The translations under genes and the position numbers were made by a program. DNA of 64,000 nucleotides from PALSA-968 sp964387075 (GTDB taxonomy: Bacteria; Bacteroidota; Bacteroidia; B-17B0; Aurantibacillaceae), in contig CAYLVB010000003.1 of assembly GCA_964387075.1 (NCBI GenBank), positions 1-64,000 on the forward strand. Direction: 5' to 3'. Every line of letters starts with the position of its first letter. Position 1 is the first letter of the stretch. The notes under the pieces are model-generated. The model was not told the origin of the DNA, ran no database searches, and saw only the letters and a list, made by a program, of their open reading frames with translations. Shown here in pieces: positions 49,191-57,194 of the stretch.

Positions 49191-49718
49191 ATGAAAAAAT
49201 ATTTTTTCTTACTTACCATCCCATTGATGTTTGCTTTTACCTATTTGGGAAAGAAAGAACAGGTAACCGGAACCATCCTGCAAACAACTTCTTTTTGCGG
49301 TGGAGCAGAAATGAGCGCGGAAGAGCTGGCCGAGTTGACCAAGGCACGTCCGCTGAAAGGAAAAAAATGTTTTGTGCGAAAAGGAAACAAGAACAACATC
49401 AAGGGTGCCGTGGTAGCCTCTTTTATGAGCGACTCTTCAGGGAATTTCATGATCTACCTTCCGCCAGGCGAATATTGCGTTGTTGACAGCCGAAAGTATG
49501 ATAAGACCTATGTGGCCAGCCTTGCCAAAAAATACAAGAAGAGCAGTGATTTTTACGAAGCGGCGGATCTCGGGTGTCTTAAGAACTGGTTAACCACGCC
49601 TGATCTTGTGTTCACTGTAAAGAATGGCGGGTCTAATAACATCACCGTAACGTATCATGCTCCCTGTCCATGGGAAGGATTGCCTTGCGTGAGGTACACC
49701 GGGCCCTTGCCCCCGTGA
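49191..49718 (+). CDS. secreted hypothetical protein with regulatory-like beta domain
   Basis: 175 residues from ATG 49191; 17 upstream codons in frame are discounted because the signal peptide (MKKYFFLLTIPLMFAFTYLG) begins here. The mature protein reads GTILQTTSFCGGAEMSAEEL, RPLKGKKCFVRKG and SSGNFMIYLPPGEYCVVDS. This layout (a cysteine/glycine head, then a carboxypeptidase-regulatory-like sandwich where a metal- or thiol-bearing loop precedes PPGxY) recurs in uncharacterised Bacteroidota proteins. Five cysteines in the mature part suggest disulfides. It is convergent with ispF, three bases between stops. Confidence 0.65.
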   Translation: MKKYFFLLTIPLMFAFTYLGKKEQVTGTILQTTSFCGGAEMSAEELAELTKARPLKGKKCFVRKGNKNNIKGAVVASFMSDSSGNFMIYLPPGEYCVVDSRKYDKTYVASLAKKYKKSSDFYEAADLGCLKNWLTTPDLVFTVKNGGSNNITVTYHAPCPWEGLPCVRYTGPLPP

Positions 49719-49721
49719 AAT

Positions 49722-50198
49722 TTATTTTGAAATAAGTGCTACGGCATATGCATTGATGCCGTCTTCGCGGCCAACGTAACCCAACTTCTCATTGGTTGTG
49801 GCCTTAATTGAAATATCTTCCTGGCTCACCTGGAGTATAGAAGCCAAGGCCTTTTTCATTTCGCCGGTATGCGGGTTTATTCTGGGCTCTTCCGCGCAAA
49901 CCGTACAATCCACGTTCCCTACTTTATACCCCTTAGCGGATATCAGTTTGATAACTTCCGTAAGTAATAGTTTACTGTCAACTCCTTTATACTTCGGGTC
50001 GGTGTTGGGAAAGTGATGCCCGATATCTTTCATCCCTGCGGCACCGAGCAGCGCATCGCAAATGGCATGTATCAGTACATCCGCGTCGCTGTGCCCCACG
50101 CATCCTTTCGTATGCGGAATCTCCACTCCTCCCAAAAAAAGTTTCCTTCCTTCTTCCAGGGGGTGCACATCAAAGCCAAATCCTACGCGTACATTCAT
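49722..50198 (-). CDS. ispF: 2-C-methyl-D-erythritol 2,4-cyclodiphosphate synthase
   Basis: 158-residue trimeric zinc enzyme of the MEP isoprenoid pathway. Metal ligands are Asp10 and His12 (GFGFDVHPLE) and His44 (GHSDADVLIHAICDA); GAAGMKDIGHHFP and the C-terminal ATTNEKLGYVGREDGI are diagnostic. Length is full. It follows gldC by 71 bases, so linkage with the gld pair is uncertain. With idi (37192-37707) it shows the MEP route is used. Confidence 0.96.
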   Translation of the reverse strand: MNVRVGFGFDVHPLEEGRKLFLGGVEIPHTKGCVGHSDADVLIHAICDALLGAAGMKDIGHHFPNTDPKYKGVDSKLLLTEVIKLISAKGYKVGNVDCTVCAEEPRINPHTGEMKKALASILQVSQEDISIKATTNEKLGYVGREDGINAYAVALISK

Positions 50199-50269
50199 TT
50201 TCGATCTTATTATTTACGATGGATGCATTTTAAAAGCTCTTAATGGAGATCTGCAGATCGTCAATTAAA

Positions 50270-50593
50270 CTACTGTAAAACTCCGATTTTTTTTCCAACC
50301 TCCCCAAAAAAATCTTTTACAAGGGCAGAAGTGGCTTCGTCATTCGTGGCCTTCAGGTAAGTATCCGTAAGCGTAAGGATGTTCTGTATGTAGAACTTTT
50401 TCATCTCGTCCACGCTCATATCCTTGGTCCAAAGATCGATGCGCAACGTATTATTCTCTTTCTGATCCCAGATGGCCACCATCATGCTTTTGCAGCTGCT
50501 CGACTGTCCCGCATCGGGCGCGTTCCATTCGATCTGCACAGGCAGGTTATTGTTATCCAGCGATACTTTAAAACTTATTTCGGTTTGTTTCAT
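50270..50593 (-). CDS. gldC: gliding motility protein GldC
   Basis: 107 residues, soluble. The family sequence is clear: EISFKVSLDNNNLPVQIEWN, then KSMMVAIWDQKENNTLRIDL and WTKDMSVDEMKKFYIQNILT. GldC is not strictly essential for gliding but improves it in F. johnsoniae. The ATG overlaps the gldB stop at 50593, as expected for a gldB-gldC operon. Confidence 0.92.
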   Translation of the reverse strand: MKQTEISFKVSLDNNNLPVQIEWNAPDAGQSSSCKSMMVAIWDQKENNTLRIDLWTKDMSVDEMKKFYIQNILTLTDTYLKATNDEATSALVKDFFGEVGKKIGVLQ

Positions 50594-51618
50594 CAGGGTT
50601 TGAATTTTGATTTGGTCAATATTTTTTGCGCATCCTTCTCTTCCATCAATTGCTGCAAAGTTACGTCAGGATTCTTTTGCATATACGCGCGGACGATCTG
50701 CCATCCAATAAAAGTAGCGATACGCGGCGGACATTCCTTGCTGATGGCTGTAGTAAAAGGTCCTTCCGACACATATGGAGCCAATTCCTTGAGATCGTTC
50801 TTGTAAAGGCGGTCCTTTTCGGCAAAATGCGCCCAGAGGTTCTTTTTATACTGGTTGTAATAATCCATTTGCCGCGAGGTGTACTGGATCTTCACCGAAT
50901 CTTCCGTAAAGGGCAGAACGGCATCCAGGGCGTAATACATCTTGCCATGAAAGATCATATGGTTAAGCAGGTTGTTCACGGGTTCGCTCTTATCAAAACA
51001 GTGTATGATCCACCAGCGCATGGCATCGCTTACCAGGTATTCCTTACTGAGGAAGCGTACTTTGTATTTCGGCCACTGCAGCATTTCATAATATTTGTTC
51101 TGCGCTCCCAGGTACATATCCAGGCTCATTCCAAGCGTAGTGTCGGTTGTGGTTACGGGATAGTTAAACCCTGAGATGAAACTTACATATTGCTTCGGCA
51201 TCTCTGCTGTGGGAAAATGGAATTTGAAATAACTGAAGCTTTTGGTGAGCGCATCTTCTATCTTTGTTATTTCAGCATCCGGGTAAGCCGCCTTCACCAT
51301 ACTGTATACCTCTTTCATGTCGCGGTCGGTGACAAATAATTTGAGCGCTTTGTATACAGAGTCGCGTTCTTCGCCATGGTTCACGATGTTGAATATAAAA
51401 CCATTAAAGAAATTGCCGTATTTCTCCTGTAATTTCTTTGAAGCGCTTGCGAAGGAGTCGGGGGGTGTTGCATAAATATCGTTCTCCAGCCGCTTGATCT
51501 TCACGGGGTCTATCATAACCCCCGAGATATCCGCGTCCTTTAACCGGTCGGACCCGCATCCTGTTACAAACAAAGCAATTACAAGGCTAAAGAGGGGGAT
51601 ATGAAAAAATTTTTTCAT
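50593..51618 (-). CDS. gldB: gliding motility lipoprotein GldB
   Basis: 341 residues from ATG 51618 (MKKFFHIPLFSLVIALFVTGC lipobox, Cys21); an in-frame ATG ten codons upstream is discounted since the signal peptide starts here. The body reads KIKRLENDIYATPPDSFASA, GFIFNIVNHGEERDS, and MSLDMYLGAQNKYYEMLQWP with DAMRWWIIHC, and ends PRIATFIGWQIVRAYMQKNP. GldB is required for gliding and T9SS assembly or stability. It resembles DUF2268-type peptidase folds but lacks HExxH. It is divergent from the PorT-like OMP gene. Confidence 0.92.
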   Translation of the reverse strand: MKKFFHIPLFSLVIALFVTGCGSDRLKDADISGVMIDPVKIKRLENDIYATPPDSFASASKKLQEKYGNFFNGFIFNIVNHGEERDSVYKALKLFVTDRDMKEVYSMVKAAYPDAEITKIEDALTKSFSYFKFHFPTAEMPKQYVSFISGFNYPVTTTDTTLGMSLDMYLGAQNKYYEMLQWPKYKVRFLSKEYLVSDAMRWWIIHCFDKSEPVNNLLNHMIFHGKMYYALDAVLPFTEDSVKIQYTSRQMDYYNQYKKNLWAHFAEKDRLYKNDLKELAPYVSEGPFTTAISKECPPRIATFIGWQIVRAYMQKNPDVTLQQLMEEKDAQKILTKSKFKP

Positions 51619-51632
51619 TTGATAAATCAGTC

Positions 51633-51640
51633 TATCTTTG
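51633..51640 (+). promoter_or_regulatory. TATCTTTG -7 box of PorT-like gene
   Basis: Consensus TAnnTTTG 27 nt before ATG 51668, beside the gldB start on the other strand. Confidence 0.5.
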
Positions 51641-51667
51641 TTCTGCAAAAATTCAAAAAATAAGCAT

Positions 51668-52492
51668 ATGAAAAAATTACTTTACTCTTTATTTATCATC
51701 GGTTTTGCCACTTCTACCCTGTTCGCACAGGATGACAAGAAAGTTAAAATGGGTATCACCTTGAGCCCATCCATTGGCTGGCTTACGCCTGATAACGCAA
51801 AAAAAATGGCGAAGGACGGATCCGTTATAAAAATGGGAATTGGCCTTGCTGTTGATTTTAAACTTACCGATGTGATCTGGTTCAGTACGGGGCTTGAATA
51901 TATGGGCGCCGGCGGAAAGATCGCCTACAATACGGATACAGCAGGATACTATTACAAAGATGACGCGATCCAATCTGTTAGCCCGGCTGACGCCAACAGC
52001 GGCACTTCATCGGCCAACACTGATCCCAAGATGAATACTTACCATTTATTGAAACGCAACTACAAGGCAGGGTTCCTGCACATTCCCATCGCGTTCAAAT
52101 TGAAAACAAAAGAATTGGGTGGCATCACCTATTTCGGTGATATCGGAGGCGACCTTATGGTAAAAACAAGCGCAAAAGGTGTAGATCATGTAAAATACAC
52201 TCCGCTTGGTTCAACTTCTACAGCCCAGACCGAGGCAGACGTTACCAATAAACTGAGCAATGAAGTGAACCCCTTCAGCGCCGCGGCCCACGTAGGTGGT
52301 GGTTTGGAGTTCCGTTTATCCGGTTCTACCGCAATTACTGCAAGTGTTCAGTACCGCCACGGTATCATGAACTTTACCAATAAAGATACCTACAACCTGC
52401 TTCGTTATACCTGGAGCAGTACCCCTTACAGCGAATTCCCTAACGGAACCAAGCTGCGCCAGATCGTGCTTACCGTAGGAATCATGTTCTAA
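51668..52492 (+). CDS. outer-membrane beta-barrel protein (PorT-like family)
   Basis: 274 residues from ATG 51668 (MKKLLYSLFIIGFATSTLFAQ). After the signal peptide comes an eight-stranded-barrel pattern: VKMGITLSPSIGWLTPDN, GIGLAVDFKLTDVIWFSTGL, FLHIPIAFKLKTKELGG, AHVGGGLEFRLSGSTAITAS, ending in QIVLTVGIMF with a C-terminal phenylalanine. PorT-like barrels are abundant in Bacteroidota, and only some belong to the T9SS; location between gldB and nadE is suggestive but not proof. It ends in a strong terminator. Confidence 0.8.
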   Translation: MKKLLYSLFIIGFATSTLFAQDDKKVKMGITLSPSIGWLTPDNAKKMAKDGSVIKMGIGLAVDFKLTDVIWFSTGLEYMGAGGKIAYNTDTAGYYYKDDAIQSVSPADANSGTSSANTDPKMNTYHLLKRNYKAGFLHIPIAFKLKTKELGGITYFGDIGGDLMVKTSAKGVDHVKYTPLGSTSTAQTEADVTNKLSNEVNPFSAAAHVGGGLEFRLSGSTAITASVQYRHGIMNFTNKDTYNLLRYTWSSTPYSEFPNGTKLRQIVLTVGIMF

Positions 52493-52509
52493 AAGTTTTT
52501 TGTAATTTT

Positions 52510-52544
52510 AAAACCCCTGAAGTCAAATGTTCTTCAGGGGTTTT
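52510..52544 (+). terminator. intrinsic terminator of the PorT-like gene
   Basis: Perfect 13-bp stem AAAACCCCTGAAG / CTTCAGGGGTTTT with a 9-nt loop and a T-run. It ends only 8 bases before the nadE GTG. Confidence 0.88.
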
Positions 52545-52552
52545 TTGTTTCC

Positions 52553-53332
52553 GTGCAAAAGAAAGAGATCATAGATCATATCGTAAACTGGCTGAAGGAC
52601 TACTCCTCTAAGTCGGGCACGAACGGTTTTGTGATCGGCATCTCGGGGGGAATCGATTCTGCCCTTACCTCAGCCCTTTGCGCAAAGACAGGGAAACCGG
52701 TGATCGCACTAAAAATGCCGATACGTCAACATCAATCAGAGGTTGACCGGGCGTTGGAGCATATGGTCTGGCTCAAAAAGAATTTTCCTAACGTCTCCAC
52801 CGAGGTCATGAACCTGACCCCGGTGTTTGAAAAAATAGAATCGGAATTTCCTGAAAAGATCCAGGATTTTTTAACCATGGCCAATACACGCTCGCGGCTG
52901 CGCATGCTCGCGCTTTACGCGTATGCCGGCCATTACCGCATGCTGGTTGCAGGCACCGGAAATAAAGTGGAAGATTTCGGTGTTGGCTTCTTTACCAAAT
53001 ACGGAGATGGCGGCGTTGACATCAGCCCTATTGCCGACCTCATGAAAAGCGAAGTATACGCGCTGGCAAAAGAACTCGGCGTAGTAAGCAGCATTTTACA
53101 GGCAAGACCCACCGATGGTTTGTTTGGCGACGGGCGCACCGACGAAGACCAGATAGGCGCAACTTATGATGAACTGGAATGGGCCATGCGTGCAGCGGAA
53201 AATAAATCGGACGACAAGAGTTTTACTTCGCGCGAAAAAGAGGTGATGAAGATCTATTTAGACAGGCATCACGCCAACAGGCACAAAATGGAAGCTATTC
53301 CTGTTTGTAAAATTCCCCGGGAATTATTTTAG
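52553..53332 (+). CDS. nadE: NAD+ synthase
   Basis: 259 residues. It amidates nicotinate adenine dinucleotide to NAD+. The PP-loop is ISGGIDSALTSALC (30-43); FLTMANTRSRLRMLALYAYA and VAGTGNKVEDFGVGFFTKYG are further signatures. There is no glutamine amidotransferase domain, so it would use ammonia. The start is GTG 52553, immediately behind the terminator of the previous gene. nadE also neighbours gldB in other gliding Bacteroidota. It overlaps the convergent membrane protein gene by 9 bases. Confidence 0.94.
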   Translation: MQKKEIIDHIVNWLKDYSSKSGTNGFVIGISGGIDSALTSALCAKTGKPVIALKMPIRQHQSEVDRALEHMVWLKKNFPNVSTEVMNLTPVFEKIESEFPEKIQDFLTMANTRSRLRMLALYAYAGHYRMLVAGTGNKVEDFGVGFFTKYGDGGVDISPIADLMKSEVYALAKELGVVSSILQARPTDGLFGDGRTDEDQIGATYDELEWAMRAAENKSDDKSFTSREKEVMKIYLDRHHANRHKMEAIPVCKIPRELF

Positions 53333-54466
53333 CGCCAGCGCGCCTTTGTTGTCCTCAGCCGGTATCGCTACCAAAGCATCTGTTCCGTAATTCTTATTTA
53401 ACTGCTCGGTCAATTGCATTAAACGATCCATGCCCAGCATTTGCTTCGTCTTTGTTTCATGCATAGACCAGGAAGTAACGCAGAGTTTGAAATAGGCATT
53501 TTCTCTTTGCAAAGCGAAACTTTGCACGTAAAGCGGCAGCTTGTTCTTTCCTTCCCCGGTAAGGTAAATGTATTGCGAAGAGTTATTCGATTGCATCAGG
53601 TCGATACGGCTCTGCATTTGTTTTTCATTAAAGAAAAAATAAGCGGGTAAGCCTATGCCGAATACCAAAAGCGTAAAGGCCGGGTAGAGGCTGAAAGAAA
53701 AGCCATATTCTTTTTGCCCGGCGTTGCTGCCACCAAAAACAAAAAACACCATGCCGATCATAGAAAGATGCCATAGCACAACAGCCGGTTCGGTTTGCGG
53801 CTGCATGAACAGAACCACGAATGAGAATAAATGAAAGAGAATGGCAAAAACAATAGCCGCGATCTTAGGTCCGCGGAAAAACAAACCAATTACGATAAAT
53901 AGCTCTATGAACGGAATAGCGTAGGCTGCTTTTCCCAAATACGCGCATTGTTCGGGTGTCCAGAATCTTTCAAATGGTTTGATGAAAGCCGGCCATTGCA
54001 GGTGGATGAACTCTCCGCGAAAATGTTGTATCGCGGCTACAACGTAAACAAGTGCCAGCAATATCTTTACCGCGTTCAAAAAAGAAGAATAGTGATTGAT
54101 ATTATCTACGCGCCAGTTATAGCCAAGCAGGATCACTAATAAAAGCGCATAGAAATAGAACCAATAGTGAATTCGACCGGTATCCAGAATTAAAAGCGTT
54201 ATGCACAAAAGTGCCGACAGAAAAATAAAGAAACGCGGTTTGCGCAAAAGGAAAACCATAACCAGGCTAAGGATGAGCAAGGAAGGTATAGCGTATGCGA
54301 TCAGCAAATGCACCGAAGAAAAAGCCTGCAGCCCGGGAAATAAAGGATAATAGCGGTCGGCCGACCAAAGCGGCCAGGTGAAAGCTACGGTTGCAATTAA
54401 AAAAAGTGACAGGATGTTCTTTACGATACTTAAGCGCGTAGTTGGGGCCAGGTTCATTTTTATCAT
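53324..54466 (-). CDS. polytopic membrane protein (DoxX/HTTM-like)
   Basis: 380 residues with about eight hydrophobic helices in the first 285 (NILSLFLIATVAFTWPLW, SLLILSLVMVFLLR, ILLALVYVVAAIQHF, IPFIELFIVIGLFF, IVFAILFHLFSFVVLFM) and a soluble C-terminal 95 residues. The arrangement WPAFIKPFERFWTP before PFIELFIVIGLFF recalls DoxX/MauE or HTTM proteins. No function can be assigned. The NlpC lipoprotein gene upstream overlaps its start by four bases, so the two are coupled. Confidence 0.65.
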   Translation of the reverse strand: MIKMNLAPTTRLSIVKNILSLFLIATVAFTWPLWSADRYYPLFPGLQAFSSVHLLIAYAIPSLLILSLVMVFLLRKPRFFIFLSALLCITLLILDTGRIHYWFYFYALLLVILLGYNWRVDNINHYSSFLNAVKILLALVYVVAAIQHFRGEFIHLQWPAFIKPFERFWTPEQCAYLGKAAYAIPFIELFIVIGLFFRGPKIAAIVFAILFHLFSFVVLFMQPQTEPAVVLWHLSMIGMVFFVFGGSNAGQKEYGFSFSLYPAFTLLVFGIGLPAYFFFNEKQMQSRIDLMQSNNSSQYIYLTGEGKNKLPLYVQSFALQRENAYFKLCVTSWSMHETKTKQMLGMDRLMQLTEQLNKNYGTDALVAIPAEDNKGALALK

Positions 54467-54990
54467 TGTATTCTTCCTCCTGAGTAAAAATATTTTTTAT
54501 AGTATTTATCTTCCAAGCTGTTTATGATCACTCCTTTTTTTACCGACGCGTGTAGAAAACGGTTGTTGGCTATATAAACCCCTACGTGAGATATTTTTTC
54601 GCTTTCTATCTTGAAGAAAACGAGGTCGCCCTGCTTCAGTTTACTTTCCTTAACATGATCGCTCATCTTTTCAAGCTCAACTGCCGTGCCCGCAATTTTT
54701 TTATTGTAAACATCTTTGTAAACGCGACAAACCAGGTGCGAACAATCTACGCCGCTCTTCTCTCCCCCGCCCCATTTGTAGGGAGTGCCGTACCACGAAT
54801 CCACAAAATAGATCAGTTTTTTGTTGAGTTCTTTCTCCGGAACGCCTATCATCGTGGAGTATTTCTCCATCACGCTTTTAGAAGCTTCTCCGGATGTATT
54901 GGAAGATGCGGTATTGCTTCCCGAGTGGCAGGCAGCCAGGAAAAGGACAAATAAGGGCAATAGGTTATACCGCAAAAAGCGCATATTCAA
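54463..54990 (-). CDS. NlpC/P60 lipoprotein (C40 peptidase)
   Basis: 175 residues. A lipobox (LFLAAC) ends the signal peptide; a Ser/Thr-rich linker follows. The C-terminal NlpC/P60 domain has the catalytic Cys in GVDCSHLVCRVY, His in ISHVGVYIA and a third polar position in RFLHASVKKG. It differs from the soluble NlpC enzyme at 5396-5878 by being lipid-anchored. Such enzymes cut peptidoglycan stem peptides. It leads a two-gene unit with the polytopic membrane protein. Confidence 0.88.
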   Translation of the reverse strand: MNMRFLRYNLLPLFVLFLAACHSGSNTASSNTSGEASKSVMEKYSTMIGVPEKELNKKLIYFVDSWYGTPYKWGGGEKSGVDCSHLVCRVYKDVYNKKIAGTAVELEKMSDHVKESKLKQGDLVFFKIESEKISHVGVYIANNRFLHASVKKGVIINSLEDKYYKKYFYSGGRIQ

Positions 54991-55064
54991 AAATAGAAGC
55001 TTAGTAAGGGACTTTTACCCGACCGGAAGCATGGTTATCTACACAGCAATGTTAATTGCCGGGG

Positions 55065-56540
55065 CTATTTTTTGCTCTCTGTAGCCTCATAGTCAACCTC
55101 CATTTTCTGGCGGTATTCTTTGGGCTGACCTTTTTCGGTGGCGGGCTGCCATTTGGGCATTTTTTTCACCATGCGCTTCACATCCTCGTTGCAGGGATCG
55201 CATTTTTTGATCCCCTTGGTGATCTTAATGCCGCTGGTATCCACACTGCCGTCCTTTTGTATGGTGAATTCAGTAACAATGGTTCCTTTATTCCCGGGCG
55301 CAGAGATCTTCAGGTTGCTCTTCACGAAACTTTGTAAAGCTTTCTCCCCACCGGTAAATTCGGGCTTGGGCTTATCAGGTTTAGCCGTGGTCTGCGCATA
55401 GCCCGGCTTTTTTTCGGAATCACCGGTATCATAGGCCGCCGCGCGTGTTTTGCGGGACTTAGCCCTATGTTTTTTATAAAAGGCCCCGTTCTCTACCTTT
55501 TGTGCCACTTCCATATTCTTGGCAGGGCCGTCGTATTTGGTCACATCCATGTCTTTACCGCCCGAAACCCCGGTTTCTTCCAACGTTTGCGCGGGTGAAG
55601 TGTTTGAGGTTGTAACCACATTTCCACTGGCCACCGTTGATTGATCGCGGCTGTCTTCGTTCACAACAACAGGCTTGGTATCGGTAACAGGTTCTTGCTT
55701 CTGTTTCAACTCATCCGCAACCTTATCCTTATCAACAGCGCCGGTAGCAGAAGGCCAAATGGTATTGGTTTCGTAATAGACCTTTTTCGTGTCTGCTTCC
55801 TTTTCTTTAGACAGTTTTTTCTCGTCCACTTTCTTCGCCTCTTCCTTTTTCCCTTTTTGTGTTTCCAACCCGGCAACAAACTGATCATCGGCCTGCGATT
55901 TGGCTCCTGCTTTCTTATCGGCGAGATTGGCATCCTCCCTGTCGAGCGCTTCGCCGTTCATGTTCTTATTCGATCTGTCATTTTCGGCCAGGGAAATATT
56001 ATTCATTGCCTCGGCCGGAGGCACGTTAACAGGAGGCGTTGGTGGAACATTGTTGCTTTTTCCTTCCCCGTCCGTAAGCTTCCCGATCTTTTCGGCTTCT
56101 TTTCTTTCAGGGCCCTTCGCGGCAACTACAGTAGTTTTATCATCGCCCGAACTTTCAGTAACAGGCTCACCGGGCGACTGTTCTTTGCCGGACATGATAT
56201 CTTCGGTTTTTTCAGGATTGCTTTGTGCCACGGCAGAATCCTCTTTCATCGCCATGTTGTCCTTCAATAAGAAGAACATCCCTACGATCAGGATAAGCGA
56301 AGCGGCTGCGGATAGAAAGTAAATAGTTCTTTTCTTCTTCGCTTTGGCTTCCTCCTTCCGAAGCACTTCGTCTATAGAATCATTCAAAGAGTCGAGCTTC
56401 TTTCGGTCCTTTACCATAGCCAGTCCCTCCAGCGCTTCCTTATCGAAGTCGTCGGCATCCGGCGGCAAGGATCTCTTCTCGTCGATCAACTTAAAGAGCT
56501 CTTCTTTGCTGAATATGTTATGTTTGTCCTTGTTGTCCAT
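55065..56540 (-). CDS. one-TM protein with TonB-like C-terminus, candidate anti-sigma factor
   Basis: 491 residues from ATG 56540 (MDNKDKHNIFSKEELF); a TTG four codons upstream also exists. The cytoplasmic part (1-70) is acidic and helical, the transmembrane helix is at about 72-92 (TIYFLSAAASLILIVGMFF), then 300 residues of low-complexity Glu/Lys/Asp/Pro-rich linker, and a C-terminal about 90-residue TonB-like domain (GGEKALQSFVKSNLKI, then GTIVTEFTIQKDGSVDTSGI and VKRMVKKMPKWQPATEKGQP). The gene overlaps the upstream ECF sigma gene. So sigma contact inside, periplasm-spanning linker and TonB-type domain outside combine in one chain. Exact roles are inferred. Confidence 0.7.
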   Translation of the reverse strand: MDNKDKHNIFSKEELFKLIDEKRSLPPDADDFDKEALEGLAMVKDRKKLDSLNDSIDEVLRKEEAKAKKKRTIYFLSAAASLILIVGMFFLLKDNMAMKEDSAVAQSNPEKTEDIMSGKEQSPGEPVTESSGDDKTTVVAAKGPERKEAEKIGKLTDGEGKSNNVPPTPPVNVPPAEAMNNISLAENDRSNKNMNGEALDREDANLADKKAGAKSQADDQFVAGLETQKGKKEEAKKVDEKKLSKEKEADTKKVYYETNTIWPSATGAVDKDKVADELKQKQEPVTDTKPVVVNEDSRDQSTVASGNVVTTSNTSPAQTLEETGVSGGKDMDVTKYDGPAKNMEVAQKVENGAFYKKHRAKSRKTRAAAYDTGDSEKKPGYAQTTAKPDKPKPEFTGGEKALQSFVKSNLKISAPGNKGTIVTEFTIQKDGSVDTSGIKITKGIKKCDPCNEDVKRMVKKMPKWQPATEKGQPKEYRQKMEVDYEATESKK

Positions 56541-57111
56541 TGCTTTGTTCAAGCATAATTTTAAGGTTGCGTTTTCCGTTCTGGATATAACTCTTCACCT
56601 TATTCAGGTCATATCCTGTGATGTCCACAATTTGCACGTAGCTCTTATCTTTCAGGTAAAAGAGTTCTACGCACACGCGTTGTTCGTCACTCAGATCGCC
56701 AAGAGCTTTTTCGAGCAGGGCATACTCCTCTTCGCGTCTGTTTGCATTATGATGCTCCTCGTCGTTGTTTTCCATAAGCACCTTCATTTCGCTGCTGTAA
56801 TCCAGCGATTTGCGCAGGCTGCTTTTGGCAGAGCGTAAGGCCATGAGGCAGTGGTTCTTGCTATAGGTAAAGAGCCAGCTCTTGAAAAATTCGACCTTGT
56901 GTTTCAGGAGATCGTCGAAGAGTTTGGTGAATATATGGGTAACCATATCGCCGGCCTGGTCCTCGTCCTTGAAGTATTTCATGCAGAGACCGAACACCAG
57001 GTGCGAGTAGCGCTTGTAAAGAACGCCCACATGCTCCTTATTACGCGAATCGCGATAAAGGGCCAAAAGTTCGAGATCGGTGAGCTCGCTATTTTCCTTG
57101 TGCTTTTTCAA
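56518..57111 (-). CDS. ECF-type RNA polymerase sigma factor
   Basis: 197 residues. Region 2: HVGVLYKRYSHLVFGLCMKY then FKSWLFTYSKNHCLMALRS. Region 4: LGDLSDEQRVCVELFYLKD then YVQIVDITGYDLNKVKSYIQNG. The start is TTG at 57111. A TACTTTTA box lies at 57126-57133 on the minus strand. The 3' end overlaps the TonB-domain protein. The first 15 codons and this promoter lie in an 80-bp sequence that recurs, decayed, at 58868-58947. Confidence 0.87.
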   Translation of the reverse strand: MKKHKENSELTDLELLALYRDSRNKEHVGVLYKRYSHLVFGLCMKYFKDEDQAGDMVTHIFTKLFDDLLKHKVEFFKSWLFTYSKNHCLMALRSAKSSLRKSLDYSSEMKVLMENNDEEHHNANRREEEYALLEKALGDLSDEQRVCVELFYLKDKSYVQIVDITGYDLNKVKSYIQNGKRNLKIMLEQSNGQQGQT

Positions 57112-57144
57112 GAGGAAATGATAGATAAAAGTACGGAATTTTTA
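57065..57144. repeat. 80-bp direct repeat, intact copy (sigma gene 5' end and promoter)
   Basis: Roughly 85 percent identical to 58868-58947, starting with the shared words AAAAGTTCGAGATCGGTGAG and ending GGAATTTTTA / GTAATTTTTA. This copy is coding (minus strand) for the first sigma codons. Confidence 0.8.
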
Positions 57145-57194
57145 TGGAATTTTCCCTTAAATGCTATCTACATAATAAACTAAAAGCAAATCCC

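Noticed and set aside
52541..52552. TTTTTTG as a nadE promoter box formed from the terminator T-run
   Set aside because: It lacks the TA of TAnnTTTG; spacing is attractive but the match is too weak to call.
55641..56270. Plus-strand ORF with hydrophobic runs opposite the TonB-domain gene
   Set aside because: It mirrors the low-complexity Lys/Glu linker of the real gene; Phe/Leu-rich shadow translation.
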